A DNA stretch of 64,000 nt, from the NCBI GenBank assembly GCA_041645435.1, contig JBAZQB010000005.1, forward strand, positions 186,001 to 250,000, read 5' to 3'. A program made the translations under genes and the position numbers. The notes below the pieces were generated by a model. That model did not search any database, was not told the DNA's origin, and saw only the letters and a program-made list of their open reading frames with translations. This document shows, in pieces, positions 18,143-28,049 of this stretch. How positions within the stretch are numbered: position 1 is the stretch's first letter; every line of letters begins with the position of its first letter. The stretch is from Methanoregula sp. Its GTDB lineage: Archaea; Halobacteriota; Methanomicrobia; Methanomicrobiales; Methanospirillaceae.

Positions 18143-18569
18143 TTAATCACCTGAATAATTGATGTACCTAAGTGGATTGATAGAGCATTTCAATCATTTG
18201 GATAGTTGGAAGAGCTCGCCATATCGTACGCCTGACCCATTCCCACTGAGAACTTTGGGTATCGTTCCTGAAGTTGCCATAGTTGTCTTAAATAAATTCA
18301 TGCAGGATCTGGACTAGAAAACAACATGTGGCCCGGGGAAATCTCTATTCATCTTTCAATTCGTTAAACAACTGTTATTCATTTGTCTTTTTTCATACGT
18401 TTGTTAGTGATTTGGTATCTTCACCTGCTGCTGGTATGTTGAACTCCCATATCCCGCGGAATCCGAAAGTTAAATGGATCGACATTTGTCTTTGATGTAA
18501 ATCAATGGGAACAATCGCTGTTCTATCTGTCCAGATCATCGATATCAGGATGATACCCTGAAGGACCCG
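18143..18569. other. Intergenic region, likely decayed sequence
   Basis: No intact gene. An open stretch around 18225-18317 reads like a fragment of protein (RTPDPFPLRTLGIVPEVA) ending at a stop, but I do not recognise it. The region leads into the transposase remnant at 18570 and is probably decayed insertion-sequence or glycan-gene material. Confidence 0.35.
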
Positions 18570-18923
18570 ATAGTGCCTTTTACTCCTGTGCTGGGTTATC
18601 ATGGCGATCAGGATGGTGAACCGAGGAAGTCTTATTTACACTGATAAATTCCGAAGTGATAACAGTCTCGTCTGATATGATTTTGCCATATGAGAATCGA
18701 TTATGGTAAACAATTCGTCAACGGCAAATTCTACATCAATAGTATCGAGGGATTCTGGTCTTTTACCAAAGAACGACTGATGAAATATCGTGGTATGAAT
18801 CTCAGGTAATTCCCCCACTACCTCAAAGAATTAGAATCTCGATACAATCACCGTCATCACGATCTTGATGATTATTTAGTGAAATGTATCTATGAGTATT
18901 CTCGGGTGGCTTTTATTCAGTAA
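18570..18923 (+). pseudogene. Degenerate IS1595-family transposase, C-terminal remnant
   Basis: Translating across frames gives RGSLIYTDKFRSDNSLV, then GKQFVNGKFYINSIEGFWSF, TKERLMKYRGMNLR, an in-frame stop, FPHYLKELESRYNHRHHDL and DDYLVKCIYEYS. This is the C-terminal half of an IS1595-type DDE transposase (YTD, then the H-S-KRF-NG-IEGFWS-KERL block). It has an early stop, at least one frameshift near 18680 and an internal TAA (about 18809). No intact ends were found. It is a dead element. Confidence 0.75.
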
Positions 18924-19008
18924 TCCCCAAAAATAATTTCAAGATTGTACAAATCCATGTCATGAATCGTTCATATTATAAATTCCTATAAATCCATGAT
19001 TCTCCAAT

Positions 19009-20832
19009 TTAAGAAATAATCTCCACTATCTTTTGTTCATCAACAGGTGAAAAAATTTGCTTGACATATGTTTGAATCTCTTCAGTTGATGGATATTCGC
19101 CATTCAGAATTTTGTAAGATTGAATTCGTATCTGCTGGGGGGTACTTACAGATGGTATGATTTTAGCATCTTCGAAAATATTCATGTCAATGGTAAAATC
19201 TGATTTAATGTGAAGCAATGGGATTCCCAGAGAGGCTGCTTCTACAGAAGCTGTTGAATCGCTATAAATCACCAGATCCGTTGTTTCAAATAAGGTGCTT
19301 ATGGGCTTTGATGAGAAAGAGAATATTTTGGGTAGACTTTTAATTGACTTCATCATCCGTTCACTGTCCATAACAGGGTGCGGTTTAAAAGTAATTGATA
19401 AATCTTCAATATCACTGAATGCATACACACATTTAAAGATCATCTCAAGTGACCTATCAATATCTCCAGATAATACGACGAGAATCTTGGATTTTCTATC
19501 TGATTGTTGCCATTTATCTATAAGTGTTAAATTCCCGTATCGTAAAGATCCAATTATTTGAATATCCGCATCTTCAAAACCGGATTCTAGAAGTATTTCC
19601 TTTGCCTGAAGCCCATTAACAAGGATGACATCTGGAATTGGAATCAATTTTTTTTCTTGTAATGATAGAGAATAGCACAAATACATCTTATCCACTCTTG
19701 ATGAAGCGTATCCAACTATCTTTGTACTAGGTGAAAATTTACGAATTCCTTCAATAGTCATCTTTTCCCAGATATGATTTTCAAAAGTGTAGATGAACGT
19801 TTTTACAGAAAATTGCCGTGCCATTCTTTGTGCAGCGAAATAATAAAGAGCACATTGTTCGGCCCGATTACTATACTTATCCCTTGTATATTCTTCATTG
19901 AGCAGATCAGAAATTTCGTGCCCTAAAAAAAATATATCGAGCGTTTTATTAGTTTTTCTGCACTGCGCGAGCTGCCATGCACGTATTATATCGGAAAACT
20001 CTAAAAAATCTTCAAATAATCTCCATTGAAAATTTAATCTGGACAATTTTTGTAACGCTTCAAGATAGGAAATAGTTCCTAGTACATCAATCATATACAA
20101 TTTATTATTTTTTTCCAGTATTTTTCCGAGATTACCAAAATATGTCTCAGAAAAGGACCCTTCAATAGTAAAGGAACGCTGATCTGTCCAGGAATGTATC
20201 GCAATAACAGGTTCTTTCGTGACAATTTCGTGTCCTGATACTTTTCGAATTTGTAACAATCTCGCGAAAAAAATTCTCAAGAAAAAATAGCGAAAAAATA
20301 ATACTTTGTTATATGTGAACTTGATCTTCTCCCGAATTAATTGAGGAATTGTCTTTGATATAGGATCAACATCAAATAATTCTATCTTTACCTGATTCTC
20401 AAAGTTTTTCTGGATAGTACGGATTAATGCTGATTCCTCACAAAAAACACAAATATTTCCGAGATATTTTTTAATTATCTGGTCTAGCGTTTTAAGATAG
20501 CATAGCATCAGAAAGAGATCTGACTCATATGTATTTTTTTCAGATACAGAAGTAAGAATCCATGCATTTTTATTCTTATTATTGGCAAAATTACCGACAG
20601 AATCGATATAGGGTTTTCGCAAAGTGCATGCAGTTTCCTGTAGGATCTCACTAGTATCTATTCTTTCAATCCTGTCTCCAATGATGTTTTCTATCTCAGA
20701 AAAGATCATGAAATCTTTTCCTAGATATATCCAATAATCCAATTCATTGCTGGTTTTAGTACAAAAAAATTTGACAGCACTCTCTGGTTTTGCACGAACC
20801 ATTACAATTTTCTTTCGATTCTTTATTGGCAT
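19009..20832 (-). CDS. Predicted surface-glycan GT-B-like transferase, unknown specificity
   Basis: A 607-residue protein, AT-rich even for this locus. I start it at ATG 20832 (MPIKNRKKIVMVRAKPE). A longer frame to 20982 adds 50 residues that run over the divergent neighbour's start. The C-terminal ~180 residues read like a GT-B/CDP-glycerol-transferase-type fold: ILVVLSGDIDRSLEMIFKC, SITFKPHPVMDSERM, then TTDLVIYSDSTASVEAASLG and PLLHIKSD. Similar large proteins of unknown function occur in surface-carbohydrate loci. The glycosyltransferase role is inferred. It is divergent from the dehydrogenase gene and may share its promoter region. Confidence 0.6.
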   Translation of the reverse strand: MPIKNRKKIVMVRAKPESAVKFFCTKTSNELDYWIYLGKDFMIFSEIENIIGDRIERIDTSEILQETACTLRKPYIDSVGNFANNKNKNAWILTSVSEKNTYESDLFLMLCYLKTLDQIIKKYLGNICVFCEESALIRTIQKNFENQVKIELFDVDPISKTIPQLIREKIKFTYNKVLFFRYFFLRIFFARLLQIRKVSGHEIVTKEPVIAIHSWTDQRSFTIEGSFSETYFGNLGKILEKNNKLYMIDVLGTISYLEALQKLSRLNFQWRLFEDFLEFSDIIRAWQLAQCRKTNKTLDIFFLGHEISDLLNEEYTRDKYSNRAEQCALYYFAAQRMARQFSVKTFIYTFENHIWEKMTIEGIRKFSPSTKIVGYASSRVDKMYLCYSLSLQEKKLIPIPDVILVNGLQAKEILLESGFEDADIQIIGSLRYGNLTLIDKWQQSDRKSKILVVLSGDIDRSLEMIFKCVYAFSDIEDLSITFKPHPVMDSERMMKSIKSLPKIFSFSSKPISTLFETTDLVIYSDSTASVEAASLGIPLLHIKSDFTIDMNIFEDAKIIPSVSTPQQIRIQSYKILNGEYPSTEEIQTYVKQIFSPVDEQKIVEIIS

Positions 20833-20937
20833 ATTGAATAATTCCGATTCTCTATGTAATGATAAATTTCCTGTTTTTGCTATACTATTATTAGTTATTG
20901 TCAGAATATTAATAGACCAGCACTTGTGTGATGCCTT

Positions 20938-21870
20938 ATGAAAAGACCCTCCGTTGCAATTACAATACGCTCTTTTGATCAATACGGTCGGGCAATGAAA
21001 AAGCTAAACGATGAATTTGAAATCGTGTACGTTAATTCTACTGGTTTACGGTTATCTGAAGATGATCTAATTTCTGCCATTCAAAATGCTGAGTATGTAA
21101 TTGCTGGAACCGAAATATTTTCAAAAAAAGTTCTCGATGCTTCGACAAATCTTAAAGTGATATCAAGGGTTGGAGTAGGGATTGATAACGTCGATATTAC
21201 TGCTGCAGAAAAACATAATATTTACATCCTGAATACACCCGAATCACCGGTACTTGCTGTTGCCGAGCATACACTTGCCCTCCTACTAACCATATTAAAA
21301 AATATCCAAAAATACAATAACCAAATGAGGATGGGTAATTACGCAGTCGAACCGGGTCAAATATTATGTGGAAAAACTGTAGGTATAGTTGGTCTAGGAA
21401 GGATCGGTTATCGTGTGGCAACAATGCTTGCCGCGCTCGGATGTACTATCTATTATTATGACCCGTATACACGAATTAGTCCCCCCTCTGAATGGATTTC
21501 AGTATCATCGCTGGAAAACCTTGTGAGTTCCGTTCAAATCGTTTCTCTCCATACTACCCCGCAAAAAGAGGGAACTGCGGTTTTTGATAGCAGGATTTTC
21601 GTACAGTGCAAAAAAGGAATCATCGTGATCAACACGGCACGCGGATCATTGATCGATGAACGTGCACTCGCTGATGCTTTGGATGCAGGTATCGTAACAG
21701 CTGCAGGTCTGGATGTTTTTTCGACAGAACCCTATAGGGGTGAACTGCTTAAATATTCTCAGGTAATAGTTACACCGCATGTGGCTTCCAATACCATTGA
21801 ATCTCGTCAGCAGATGGAAATGGAAGCGGTTGAACATACCATTGATGCAAAAAGGAGAATAACACAATGA
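20938..21870 (+). CDS. D-isomer-specific 2-hydroxyacid dehydrogenase (SerA-like)
   Basis: A 310-residue NAD-dependent dehydrogenase. It has the catalytic Arg in VISRVGVGIDNVD, the Rossmann motif GIVGLGRIGYRVATMLAALG, the TARGSLIDERALADAL segment, the Glu in DVFSTEP, and the His in VTPHVASNT. It resembles the catalytic part of 3-phosphoglycerate dehydrogenase without an ACT domain. It begins an operon whose stop and the next start overlap (ATGA at 21867), so its 2-hydroxy or 2-keto acid substrate is probably an intermediate of the CMP-sugar pathway encoded next, not serine synthesis. Confidence 0.87.
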   Translation: MKRPSVAITIRSFDQYGRAMKKLNDEFEIVYVNSTGLRLSEDDLISAIQNAEYVIAGTEIFSKKVLDASTNLKVISRVGVGIDNVDITAAEKHNIYILNTPESPVLAVAEHTLALLLTILKNIQKYNNQMRMGNYAVEPGQILCGKTVGIVGLGRIGYRVATMLAALGCTIYYYDPYTRISPPSEWISVSSLENLVSSVQIVSLHTTPQKEGTAVFDSRIFVQCKKGIIVINTARGSLIDERALADALDAGIVTAAGLDVFSTEPYRGELLKYSQVIVTPHVASNTIESRQQMEMEAVEHTIDAKRRITQ

Positions 21871-22778
21871 AAGCGTTTCTTACCGGAGGATCTGGTTTTC
21901 TCGGACATCACCTTGCAAAAGAACTGGTAAAACAACGCATTGAAACCATTATTTACGATATCTGTGAACCATCAGGAATTCCTGCTGGAGGAAATATTCG
22001 TTCACTCTGCACATACATCCAGGGTGATGTGCTTGACTACGAAAAAATCACAGACGCAATGCAGGGCTGTGACTATGTTTTCCATACTGCCGCAATCGCT
22101 GATGTGGATCAGGCACGGAAAATCCCGAGAAAAACTATGGAAGTGAATGTTATAGGTACAACGAACTGCCTAGACGCCGCTCGGGAGGCGGGTGTAAAAC
22201 GTTTTCTTTTCGCAAGCACGGTATATGTCTCTGGTAATCGGGGCTCATTTTACCGGCTCTCAAAACAGACGTGTGAATCTCTATGCAAGACATACCATGA
22301 AGAATTCGGGCTTGAATATACGGTCCTCCGATACGGTAGCCTGTATGGTAGGGAACCCAATCACTGGAACTTCATTTATGGAGTGTGCAAATCCCTGCTG
22401 AAAACCGGCGAATTTACCTATTCGAGCTCTCCAGAAGCGGTCCGGGAATATATCCACATCAATGATGCAGCCAGGGAGACGGTACGAATCGCCAGTGATC
22501 GGCAGTTTGCCAACAAGGCAATCCTCATTACAGGCCACCAGAGGATGAAAATGAGAGAATTTTTTGATATGGTCCAGGAAATCTTGGGAACAGAGATTAA
22601 GATTCACTACACTCCTTCCGGTAACAACCCCCACTATATTATTACCCCGTACACTTTCGACATCGATGTGCCGGTTCGTGTGAATCTCTCAACATATGTT
22701 GATATTAGTGAGGGGATACTGGATTGTCTGAAACAAGTAAAAAAGGAGTTGGACAATGACAAAAATGTTCAAGAGTGA
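21867..22778 (+). CDS. NAD-dependent epimerase/dehydratase
   Basis: A 303-residue extended SDR: GGSGFLGHHLAKELVKQ, the HTAAIADVDQARKIP segment, the active-site FASTVYVSGNRGSFYRLSK (the YxxxK equivalent reads YRLSK), and RYGSLYGREPNHW. It overlaps the preceding gene by 4 bases and the next by 23, so translation is coupled. AGGAG lies 9 bases before the start. The substrate is unknown. The C-terminal part (GHQRMKMREFFDMVQEILG) is normal for the family. Confidence 0.83.
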   Translation: MKAFLTGGSGFLGHHLAKELVKQRIETIIYDICEPSGIPAGGNIRSLCTYIQGDVLDYEKITDAMQGCDYVFHTAAIADVDQARKIPRKTMEVNVIGTTNCLDAAREAGVKRFLFASTVYVSGNRGSFYRLSKQTCESLCKTYHEEFGLEYTVLRYGSLYGREPNHWNFIYGVCKSLLKTGEFTYSSSPEAVREYIHINDAARETVRIASDRQFANKAILITGHQRMKMREFFDMVQEILGTEIKIHYTPSGNNPHYIITPYTFDIDVPVRVNLSTYVDISEGILDCLKQVKKELDNDKNVQE

Positions 22779-23763
22779 ATCGACGATTCAGGTAAATTCA
22801 AACTTTCATATTCTTGCTGGTAAGAGTGTTGTAGATCGTGCGGATGCTCGCTATCGTGAGTACCGGAAGAAATGGGAAGACTGGTCCGTTCATTTTACAT
22901 ATGGTGAGTTCCCTCTTCACCTTGATATTGAGCCCACAAATACCTGTAATCTCCGTTGCCCTTTCTGTGCAACTACGTATAACCGATACAAACCGGGATT
23001 CATGAAAGAAGGAACCTGGAAAAAAATTCTCGATGAGTGTGGGAAAAATAATTTGTACTCGCTTAAATTTACTTACCGGGGTGAACCACTCCTCCATCCA
23101 GACCTTTCGAAAATGGTGAGATATGCAAAGGATGTAGGTATTATGGATGTCTATTTCAATACCAATGCTGTCAAACTCAATGAGTCCGTGATTCGTGAAT
23201 TGATCGATGCAGGGCTCGACCGGATCTCCATCTCATTCGAAGGCTATTCTAAAGAGGTTTATGAAAAATACCGGGTGGGTGCCTCATTTGATCATGTTGT
23301 GAAAAATATCGAAATGCTGCGGGATATAAAAAAAGAGCTTGGTGTCGAAAAACCACTTGTCAGAATTCAAACGGTACTTGTGCCAGAATTGCGGAGACAT
23401 GAACAAGAATATGCTGCTTTCTGGGAAACCAGGTCGGATGAAGTTGCATATCTTGATATGAAAGATGAGATGGAGAATCCTGATCATAGGGGGATAATCG
23501 ATAACTGGGCCTGTCCCCAACTGTTCCAGCGAATGACAATAACATGGGAGGGCACAATCCTTCCTTGTGTCCATGACATTTATGAATGGATGTTACTCGG
23601 GAAAATTGAGGATACCACTATCAAAGAGGCTTGGCATAGTGCAGCCGAACTGAATTATCGTGAACAACACAAAGCTGGAAAGGCACATGAAATACCGGCT
23701 TGTGACCGATGCCCATTACGGGAGAATGAGATCGATAAGATACGTGGAGGAAAGTTTGTATGA
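22756..23763 (+). CDS. Radical SAM protein with SPASM-like C-terminus
   Basis: A 335-residue protein with the radical SAM cluster motif CNLRCPFC (CxxxCxxC) at about residues 69-76 and, at the C-terminus, a SPASM/Twitch-like Cys set: WACPQLF, TILPCVHDIYEW and ACDRCPLRE, which should bind a second Fe-S cluster. Such enzymes do radical dehydrogenation, epimerisation or crosslinking of peptides and sugars. Here it sits between a sugar epimerase and a CMP-sugar cytidylyltransferase with overlapping frames, so a sugar or hydroxyacid substrate is more likely than a peptide. AAGGAG lies 8 bases before ATG 22756. Confidence 0.87.
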   Translation: MTKMFKSESTIQVNSNFHILAGKSVVDRADARYREYRKKWEDWSVHFTYGEFPLHLDIEPTNTCNLRCPFCATTYNRYKPGFMKEGTWKKILDECGKNNLYSLKFTYRGEPLLHPDLSKMVRYAKDVGIMDVYFNTNAVKLNESVIRELIDAGLDRISISFEGYSKEVYEKYRVGASFDHVVKNIEMLRDIKKELGVEKPLVRIQTVLVPELRRHEQEYAAFWETRSDEVAYLDMKDEMENPDHRGIIDNWACPQLFQRMTITWEGTILPCVHDIYEWMLLGKIEDTTIKEAWHSAAELNYREQHKAGKAHEIPACDRCPLRENEIDKIRGGKFV

Positions 23764-24500
23764 TTGTTGCATTTCTTATGGGGAGGGGTGGAAGTTCTGG
23801 ATTCCCCGGAAAAAACGTATACCCGGTTCTTGGCAGACCTCTGATGGAATATCCCCTCATTGCAGCAACCTGTTCAAAATTTATTGACAGGATATTTGTT
23901 TCCACGGATTCGTCAGAAATAAAACAAATCGGTAGAAAATACGGAGCGACGATTATCGATCGGCCTCCAGAACTATGCACATCACAGGCGCTTGGTGAGG
24001 ATGTGTATGTTCATGCATATACCGAAACAAAAAAGGGTCTCAAGGAACCAATCGATCTGATTGTTCTCCTGATGTGCAATGCAGCAACAATAACCGGTGA
24101 CCTCATTGATGAAGGTATTCAGATCCTTCAATCACACCCGGAATATGATTCCGCTGTCAGTGTATCTTCATATAATATGTGGAGTCCCCTCAGGGCTCGA
24201 AAGGTAGGAGATGACAAACTTCTGCACCCGTTTGTCCCATTTACAGCATTCGGGGATCCAAAGACCCTGAACTGTGATCGCGATTCACAAGGAGATGTAT
24301 GGTTTGCAGATATGGGAGTATCCATTGTGCGTCCGTATAATCTTGAACACCTTGAGGAGGGATTGCTACCCCAGAAATGGATGGGACGGAATATCTACCC
24401 ACTCAAACAGTGGGGTGGTCTTGATGTGGATTATGAATGGCAGATTCCTCAGGTAGAGTTCTGGCTGAAAAAACATGGTTTTAATGAGTCCGATGTTTGA
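23760..24500 (+). CDS. CMP-sugar cytidylyltransferase (NeuA/KdsB-like)
   Basis: A 246-residue acylneuraminate-type cytidylyltransferase. It has the N-terminal RGGSSGFPGKNVYPVLGRPLM (nucleotide-binding loop), then IFVSTDSSEIKQIGRKYGA, and a conserved QGDVWFADMGV segment. It would activate a sugar acid with CTP. No NeuB-type synthase lies in the same operon: the partners are a 2-hydroxyacid dehydrogenase and a radical SAM enzyme, so the sugar acid may not be a standard nonulosonate. The start overlaps the radical SAM stop (ATGA) and follows GGAGG. Confidence 0.85.
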   Translation: MIVAFLMGRGGSSGFPGKNVYPVLGRPLMEYPLIAATCSKFIDRIFVSTDSSEIKQIGRKYGATIIDRPPELCTSQALGEDVYVHAYTETKKGLKEPIDLIVLLMCNAATITGDLIDEGIQILQSHPEYDSAVSVSSYNMWSPLRARKVGDDKLLHPFVPFTAFGDPKTLNCDRDSQGDVWFADMGVSIVRPYNLEHLEEGLLPQKWMGRNIYPLKQWGGLDVDYEWQIPQVEFWLKKHGFNESDV

Positions 24501-25242
24501 AGAAATCAAGAATAAAAGGGTTCTTATTACCGGTGCATCTTCTGGTATAGGAGCATGTACTGCGGAGCTTTTTGCATCTTATGGTGCGACTGTCGGTATT
24601 CACTATAATACCAACGAAAAAGATGCAAAAGAATTAGAGAGAGAAATAAGTAATCGATTTTCTTCACCCGTTCTGATCAAAGCAGATCTCCTCAATATTG
24701 ATGAAACTAAAAGGGTCGTTCAAACATTTATTGATAAAACTGGTGGAATTGATATACTGATTAATAATGCAGGGTCTATCATCGGAACTCCCCATTTCTT
24801 AAAGATGAATGATGAGTCATGGGATAAAACACTGAATCTTAATCTTAAGGCCCCATTTTTTCTGGCAAAGTCTGCTTTTTCATATATGATGACCAGTGGC
24901 GGCGGTCGTATCATCTCTATTAGTTCCATTGCTGCAAAATATGGGGGGTCTACATCATCTATCCATTATGGTGCAGCAAAGGCCGGTATTGAAGCTGTCA
25001 CACGAACTCTTGCAAGAGAAGGGGCCCAATATAATATTCTGGTGAACGCAATTGAACCCGGTGTGATTGAGACAAAATTCCATAGAAAAATTGGCAGATC
25101 CTCGCTAGAAGGAAGGGTTAAAAGTATTCCTTTGAAACGTGCTGGAAAACCGCTTGATGTCGCTCGTCTCTGCGTATTCCTTGCTTCCGATGCCGGGGAC
25201 TATATTACCGGGCAGGTGTATGGCGTTACTGGAGGGGACTGA
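24475..25242 (+). CDS. Short-chain dehydrogenase/reductase (FabG-like)
   Basis: A 255-residue classical SDR: TGASSGIGACTAELFASYGA for NAD(P), INNAGSI, ISSIAAKYGG with the active-site Ser, and YGAAK (YxxxK), ending FLASDAGDYITGQVYGVTGG. Three possible starts (24475, 24484, 24493) all overlap the cytidylyltransferase, and none has a clear ribosome-binding site, so translation is probably coupled. It likely reduces or oxidises a keto-sugar in the same pathway. It is the last gene of the 20.9-25.2 kb operon. Confidence 0.85.
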   Translation: MVLMSPMFEEIKNKRVLITGASSGIGACTAELFASYGATVGIHYNTNEKDAKELEREISNRFSSPVLIKADLLNIDETKRVVQTFIDKTGGIDILINNAGSIIGTPHFLKMNDESWDKTLNLNLKAPFFLAKSAFSYMMTSGGGRIISISSIAAKYGGSTSSIHYGAAKAGIEAVTRTLAREGAQYNILVNAIEPGVIETKFHRKIGRSSLEGRVKSIPLKRAGKPLDVARLCVFLASDAGDYITGQVYGVTGGD

Positions 25243-25313
25243 TTAATTCCCTTTGACATACGAGAAAATATTATTAGAGCATGAATGTTTTTTCAATGCA
25301 GGAATCATACAGG

Positions 25314-26801
25314 TCACCAGTACATATTTTTATATTCCTCCGCCAACCGTGAATACATATCATTTCCTTCAGGAGTGTCATCTTCAGCAACCTTTATCTC
25401 AGAAAACCGGTTTTCGGGCATCTTGATGTACAGAGGAAATGTCCTTAAGAGGCCTTCGATCTCTTTTTTGGACAGTTGCGGCATATCCAAAGAGGATTCA
25501 AGAATCGAATGGACATTCCCTGTGTCTTTCATGTAACCTTCGCGAATGGCGATCTCCCGTAGATGCGTGCCATGGTAAGGTTTGAAGGCAAAACAATTTG
25601 TGCTGTCGATATTGATCATTCGGTTAAGCCGGATGGTGTCAAAAATCAGCTCACGGGTTTCACCGGGAAATCCTAGCATATTATTGACGGTTATGGGTAT
25701 CCGGTGCTTCTTAAGTATGCCAAAAGCATCGATTACCTGTTGATTGGAAAATTTCTTTTTCAATACGGTCTTTCTGAATTCTTCATTTCCATGTTCAATA
25801 CCTACAGATAATCGGTCGCATCCCATCTTTTTAAGCAGCGCAATCTTAAACTCTGAAATGGTTTCTATCCGCGACTGACACCAGAACGGGAGATGAATGG
25901 ACTTGATATATTCTTCCGCAAAGGTCTGGAATTTTTCATCGTTCATGGCAAGAAACGTTTCTGAATTAAAATAAATATATTCGGCATTGTAAGTTTTTAC
26001 ATGATGTATGAGTTCTTCGATAATGCGGGTAACTGTCTTAAAACGGTGGTATGTACCCGAAGTTTCCTTCTTATAAAGTTCCCGCAATGATGGCGCTGCA
26101 CAAAAAGTGCATTGATACGGGCAGCCTCGATCAATCTCGATGGGGATCATCCTGAAAATTTTACCCTGCATCGGCCTGAAAAAACGTGCTTCCTCAAACA
26201 ATGAGTAGTCATTATAAGGGATCTCATTGAGATTCACCAACGGACGCATGGGATTTTTAATAACCCGACCCCCACGTTTAACCCAGATGTTTTTAATGTC
26301 ATCGTAGGTTTTCCCTGATGCCATTCTTTCGCACAATTCCGGAAGTGCCTCATCCCCCTCCCCATAACAGAGCAAGTCGATCTCTTTATTCCTCATAACC
26401 ATTTCCGGAGCGAGAATAGCCTGTACTCCGCCAGCGATAACCGGAATGTTAAGATAGGACACCATTTTAAGGAGGTTTATGGCCAGATCAAACGTATCCT
26501 CAACAATAGTGATTGCTATTAGATCCGGTTTGAACGTCTTGACCTTACGAACAAAATCCTCATAAACATCTGATTCTTTGTACCGTATGCCGAACTTGGA
26601 ATAATCAAATGGGCGAAGCTGGAGATATTCAACCCGTTTGTCATCAACACTTATTTCCTCAGTTTTATAGAGTGTAGTATCGAACAGATCAACAATATAA
26701 CCCGATTTTTTTAAACAGGCAGAAAGGATCGATATGTTACTGGGGAGCAGATTGACCATCTGCATATTAGGATATACGAGTAAAACCCTGAAATTTTGCA
26801 T
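25314..26801 (-). CDS. B12-binding radical SAM protein
   Basis: A 495-residue protein. The N-terminal ~150 residues resemble the cobalamin-binding domain (FRVLLVYPNMQMVNLLPSNI, later VIAGGVQAILAPE and CYGEGDEALPEL). The radical SAM motif IDRGCPYQCTFCAAPS follows at about residues 210-225, and the C-terminal part runs to EEYKNMYW. This B12/radical SAM family includes methylases and other C-C or C-S bond-forming enzymes. GGAG lies 8 bases before the start. It is convergent with the CMP-sugar operon. A sugar or lipid methylase is a reasonable but unproved guess. Confidence 0.87.
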   Translation of the reverse strand: MQNFRVLLVYPNMQMVNLLPSNISILSACLKKSGYIVDLFDTTLYKTEEISVDDKRVEYLQLRPFDYSKFGIRYKESDVYEDFVRKVKTFKPDLIAITIVEDTFDLAINLLKMVSYLNIPVIAGGVQAILAPEMVMRNKEIDLLCYGEGDEALPELCERMASGKTYDDIKNIWVKRGGRVIKNPMRPLVNLNEIPYNDYSLFEEARFFRPMQGKIFRMIPIEIDRGCPYQCTFCAAPSLRELYKKETSGTYHRFKTVTRIIEELIHHVKTYNAEYIYFNSETFLAMNDEKFQTFAEEYIKSIHLPFWCQSRIETISEFKIALLKKMGCDRLSVGIEHGNEEFRKTVLKKKFSNQQVIDAFGILKKHRIPITVNNMLGFPGETRELIFDTIRLNRMINIDSTNCFAFKPYHGTHLREIAIREGYMKDTGNVHSILESSLDMPQLSKKEIEGLLRTFPLYIKMPENRFSEIKVAEDDTPEGNDMYSRLAEEYKNMYW

Positions 26802-27059
26802 TTTTCAATCTCCATTATTTCTTGAATGTGACGATAAATATATTCCGGTGGTGAGAAAAGGGAAATAATATCCGAGTGGTAAAAATTTTTGCCCAATTTC
26901 AGAAATATATCTAATTTTGCGGAATGTTGCTGTGTTGCATAAATTCTCCAACAAACCCAAGATTATGTTTATTCGGTCATCTGTCATCCGATTAAAAACA
27001 CACCTGTACTCTTAATTAATTTGGAATGTCTCTATGCAATGCTTTTGATCTTGAAAAAA

Positions 27060-27950
27060 TTATTTCTTGGCAAATATACAATTATAAATCGAAGAAAATT
27101 TACCTGAATCGAACATTGGGGAATGATTTTTAGAGATTAATGTAAATCCAGACTCATTGAGAATTCCGATAATCTCTGTATTATATTCTTGGTGGTTAAA
27201 GTCCAGTTCAATAAGCAGACTCTTTAGATTTTTATCCTTAAGCGTGTGTTTTGCACCGCGAACGATTTTATTCTCGATTCCATCAACATCGATCTTAATA
27301 TGATTTGGTGGGGGGATGTGGTAATACTTGATGAATTCATCAATCGAAAAACTGATCATACCTTGAGAAAATTTTACATCATACGATTCATCAGCGCATT
27401 CAACTGTTTTAGTGACATGCCCAAAATTATTGATCGCACCACCCATTTGTATTGATGACATATTCAGGTATCCCGTTTCTGAAACATCACTGAATGCTAA
27501 ACAGAATGCCTGAATCTTTTTATCCAATTTGTTATATTCAATATTTTTCTGGAGTAGGAAATAATTGGCAGATGATGGTTCAAATGCAAGAACGGAATTT
27601 CCTTTTTTTGCGGCATATAGAGAATAACAACCGATGTTCGCACCAATATCCCACAATATTTCTCCCGTTTTAAAAGAATCGATCCATTCGATTGTTTCGG
27701 GTTCTTTCGTCAATAACGTTTCTGCACGCCAAAGGGGTAATTCTCCAAAACAATAGAAAATGATATCCTCATAGTTTGTATGTTGAGAATATAATGGAAT
27801 TAATTGTTCAACCAAATTGGATAGGATTGTGGTTTTATTTCCTCTCCCCAATAACCAAGAAGAAAATTTTATTGCAGAAATTTGAAATTCAAATAATATC
27901 TTTCCAATAGTCATAAAAAATACCGTACTAAAGTATTCATATATCGACAC
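27060..27950 (-). CDS. FkbM-family methyltransferase
   Basis: A 296-residue SAM-dependent methyltransferase: GEILWDIGANIGCYSLYAA is the SAM-binding motif I of the FkbM family, followed by VLAFEPSSANYFLLQKNIEYN and HIKIDVDGIENKIVRGA. FkbM-type enzymes O-methylate sugars and polyketides, and here the target is probably a sugar of the surface glycan. The start is a GTG at 27950, since the frame offers no nearby ATG. It lies upstream of, and in the same direction as, the B12/radical SAM gene, with a 258-base gap. Confidence 0.85.
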   Translation of the reverse strand: MSIYEYFSTVFFMTIGKILFEFQISAIKFSSWLLGRGNKTTILSNLVEQLIPLYSQHTNYEDIIFYCFGELPLWRAETLLTKEPETIEWIDSFKTGEILWDIGANIGCYSLYAAKKGNSVLAFEPSSANYFLLQKNIEYNKLDKKIQAFCLAFSDVSETGYLNMSSIQMGGAINNFGHVTKTVECADESYDVKFSQGMISFSIDEFIKYYHIPPPNHIKIDVDGIENKIVRGAKHTLKDKNLKSLLIELDFNHQEYNTEIIGILNESGFTLISKNHSPMFDSGKFSSIYNCIFAKK

Positions 27951-28049
27951 CAGATCATATCAATTTTTTTACACCTTTGTCATATATCTTGTATATTAGA
28001 GAATCCAAGATTTTCAATCTGCGAGATAACCACTCCCGGGGAAATTGAT

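Noticed and set aside
20832..20982. Longer N-terminus for the GT-like gene at 19009
   Set aside because: The extra 50 residues overlap the start of the divergent dehydrogenase gene and do not look like the rest of the protein.
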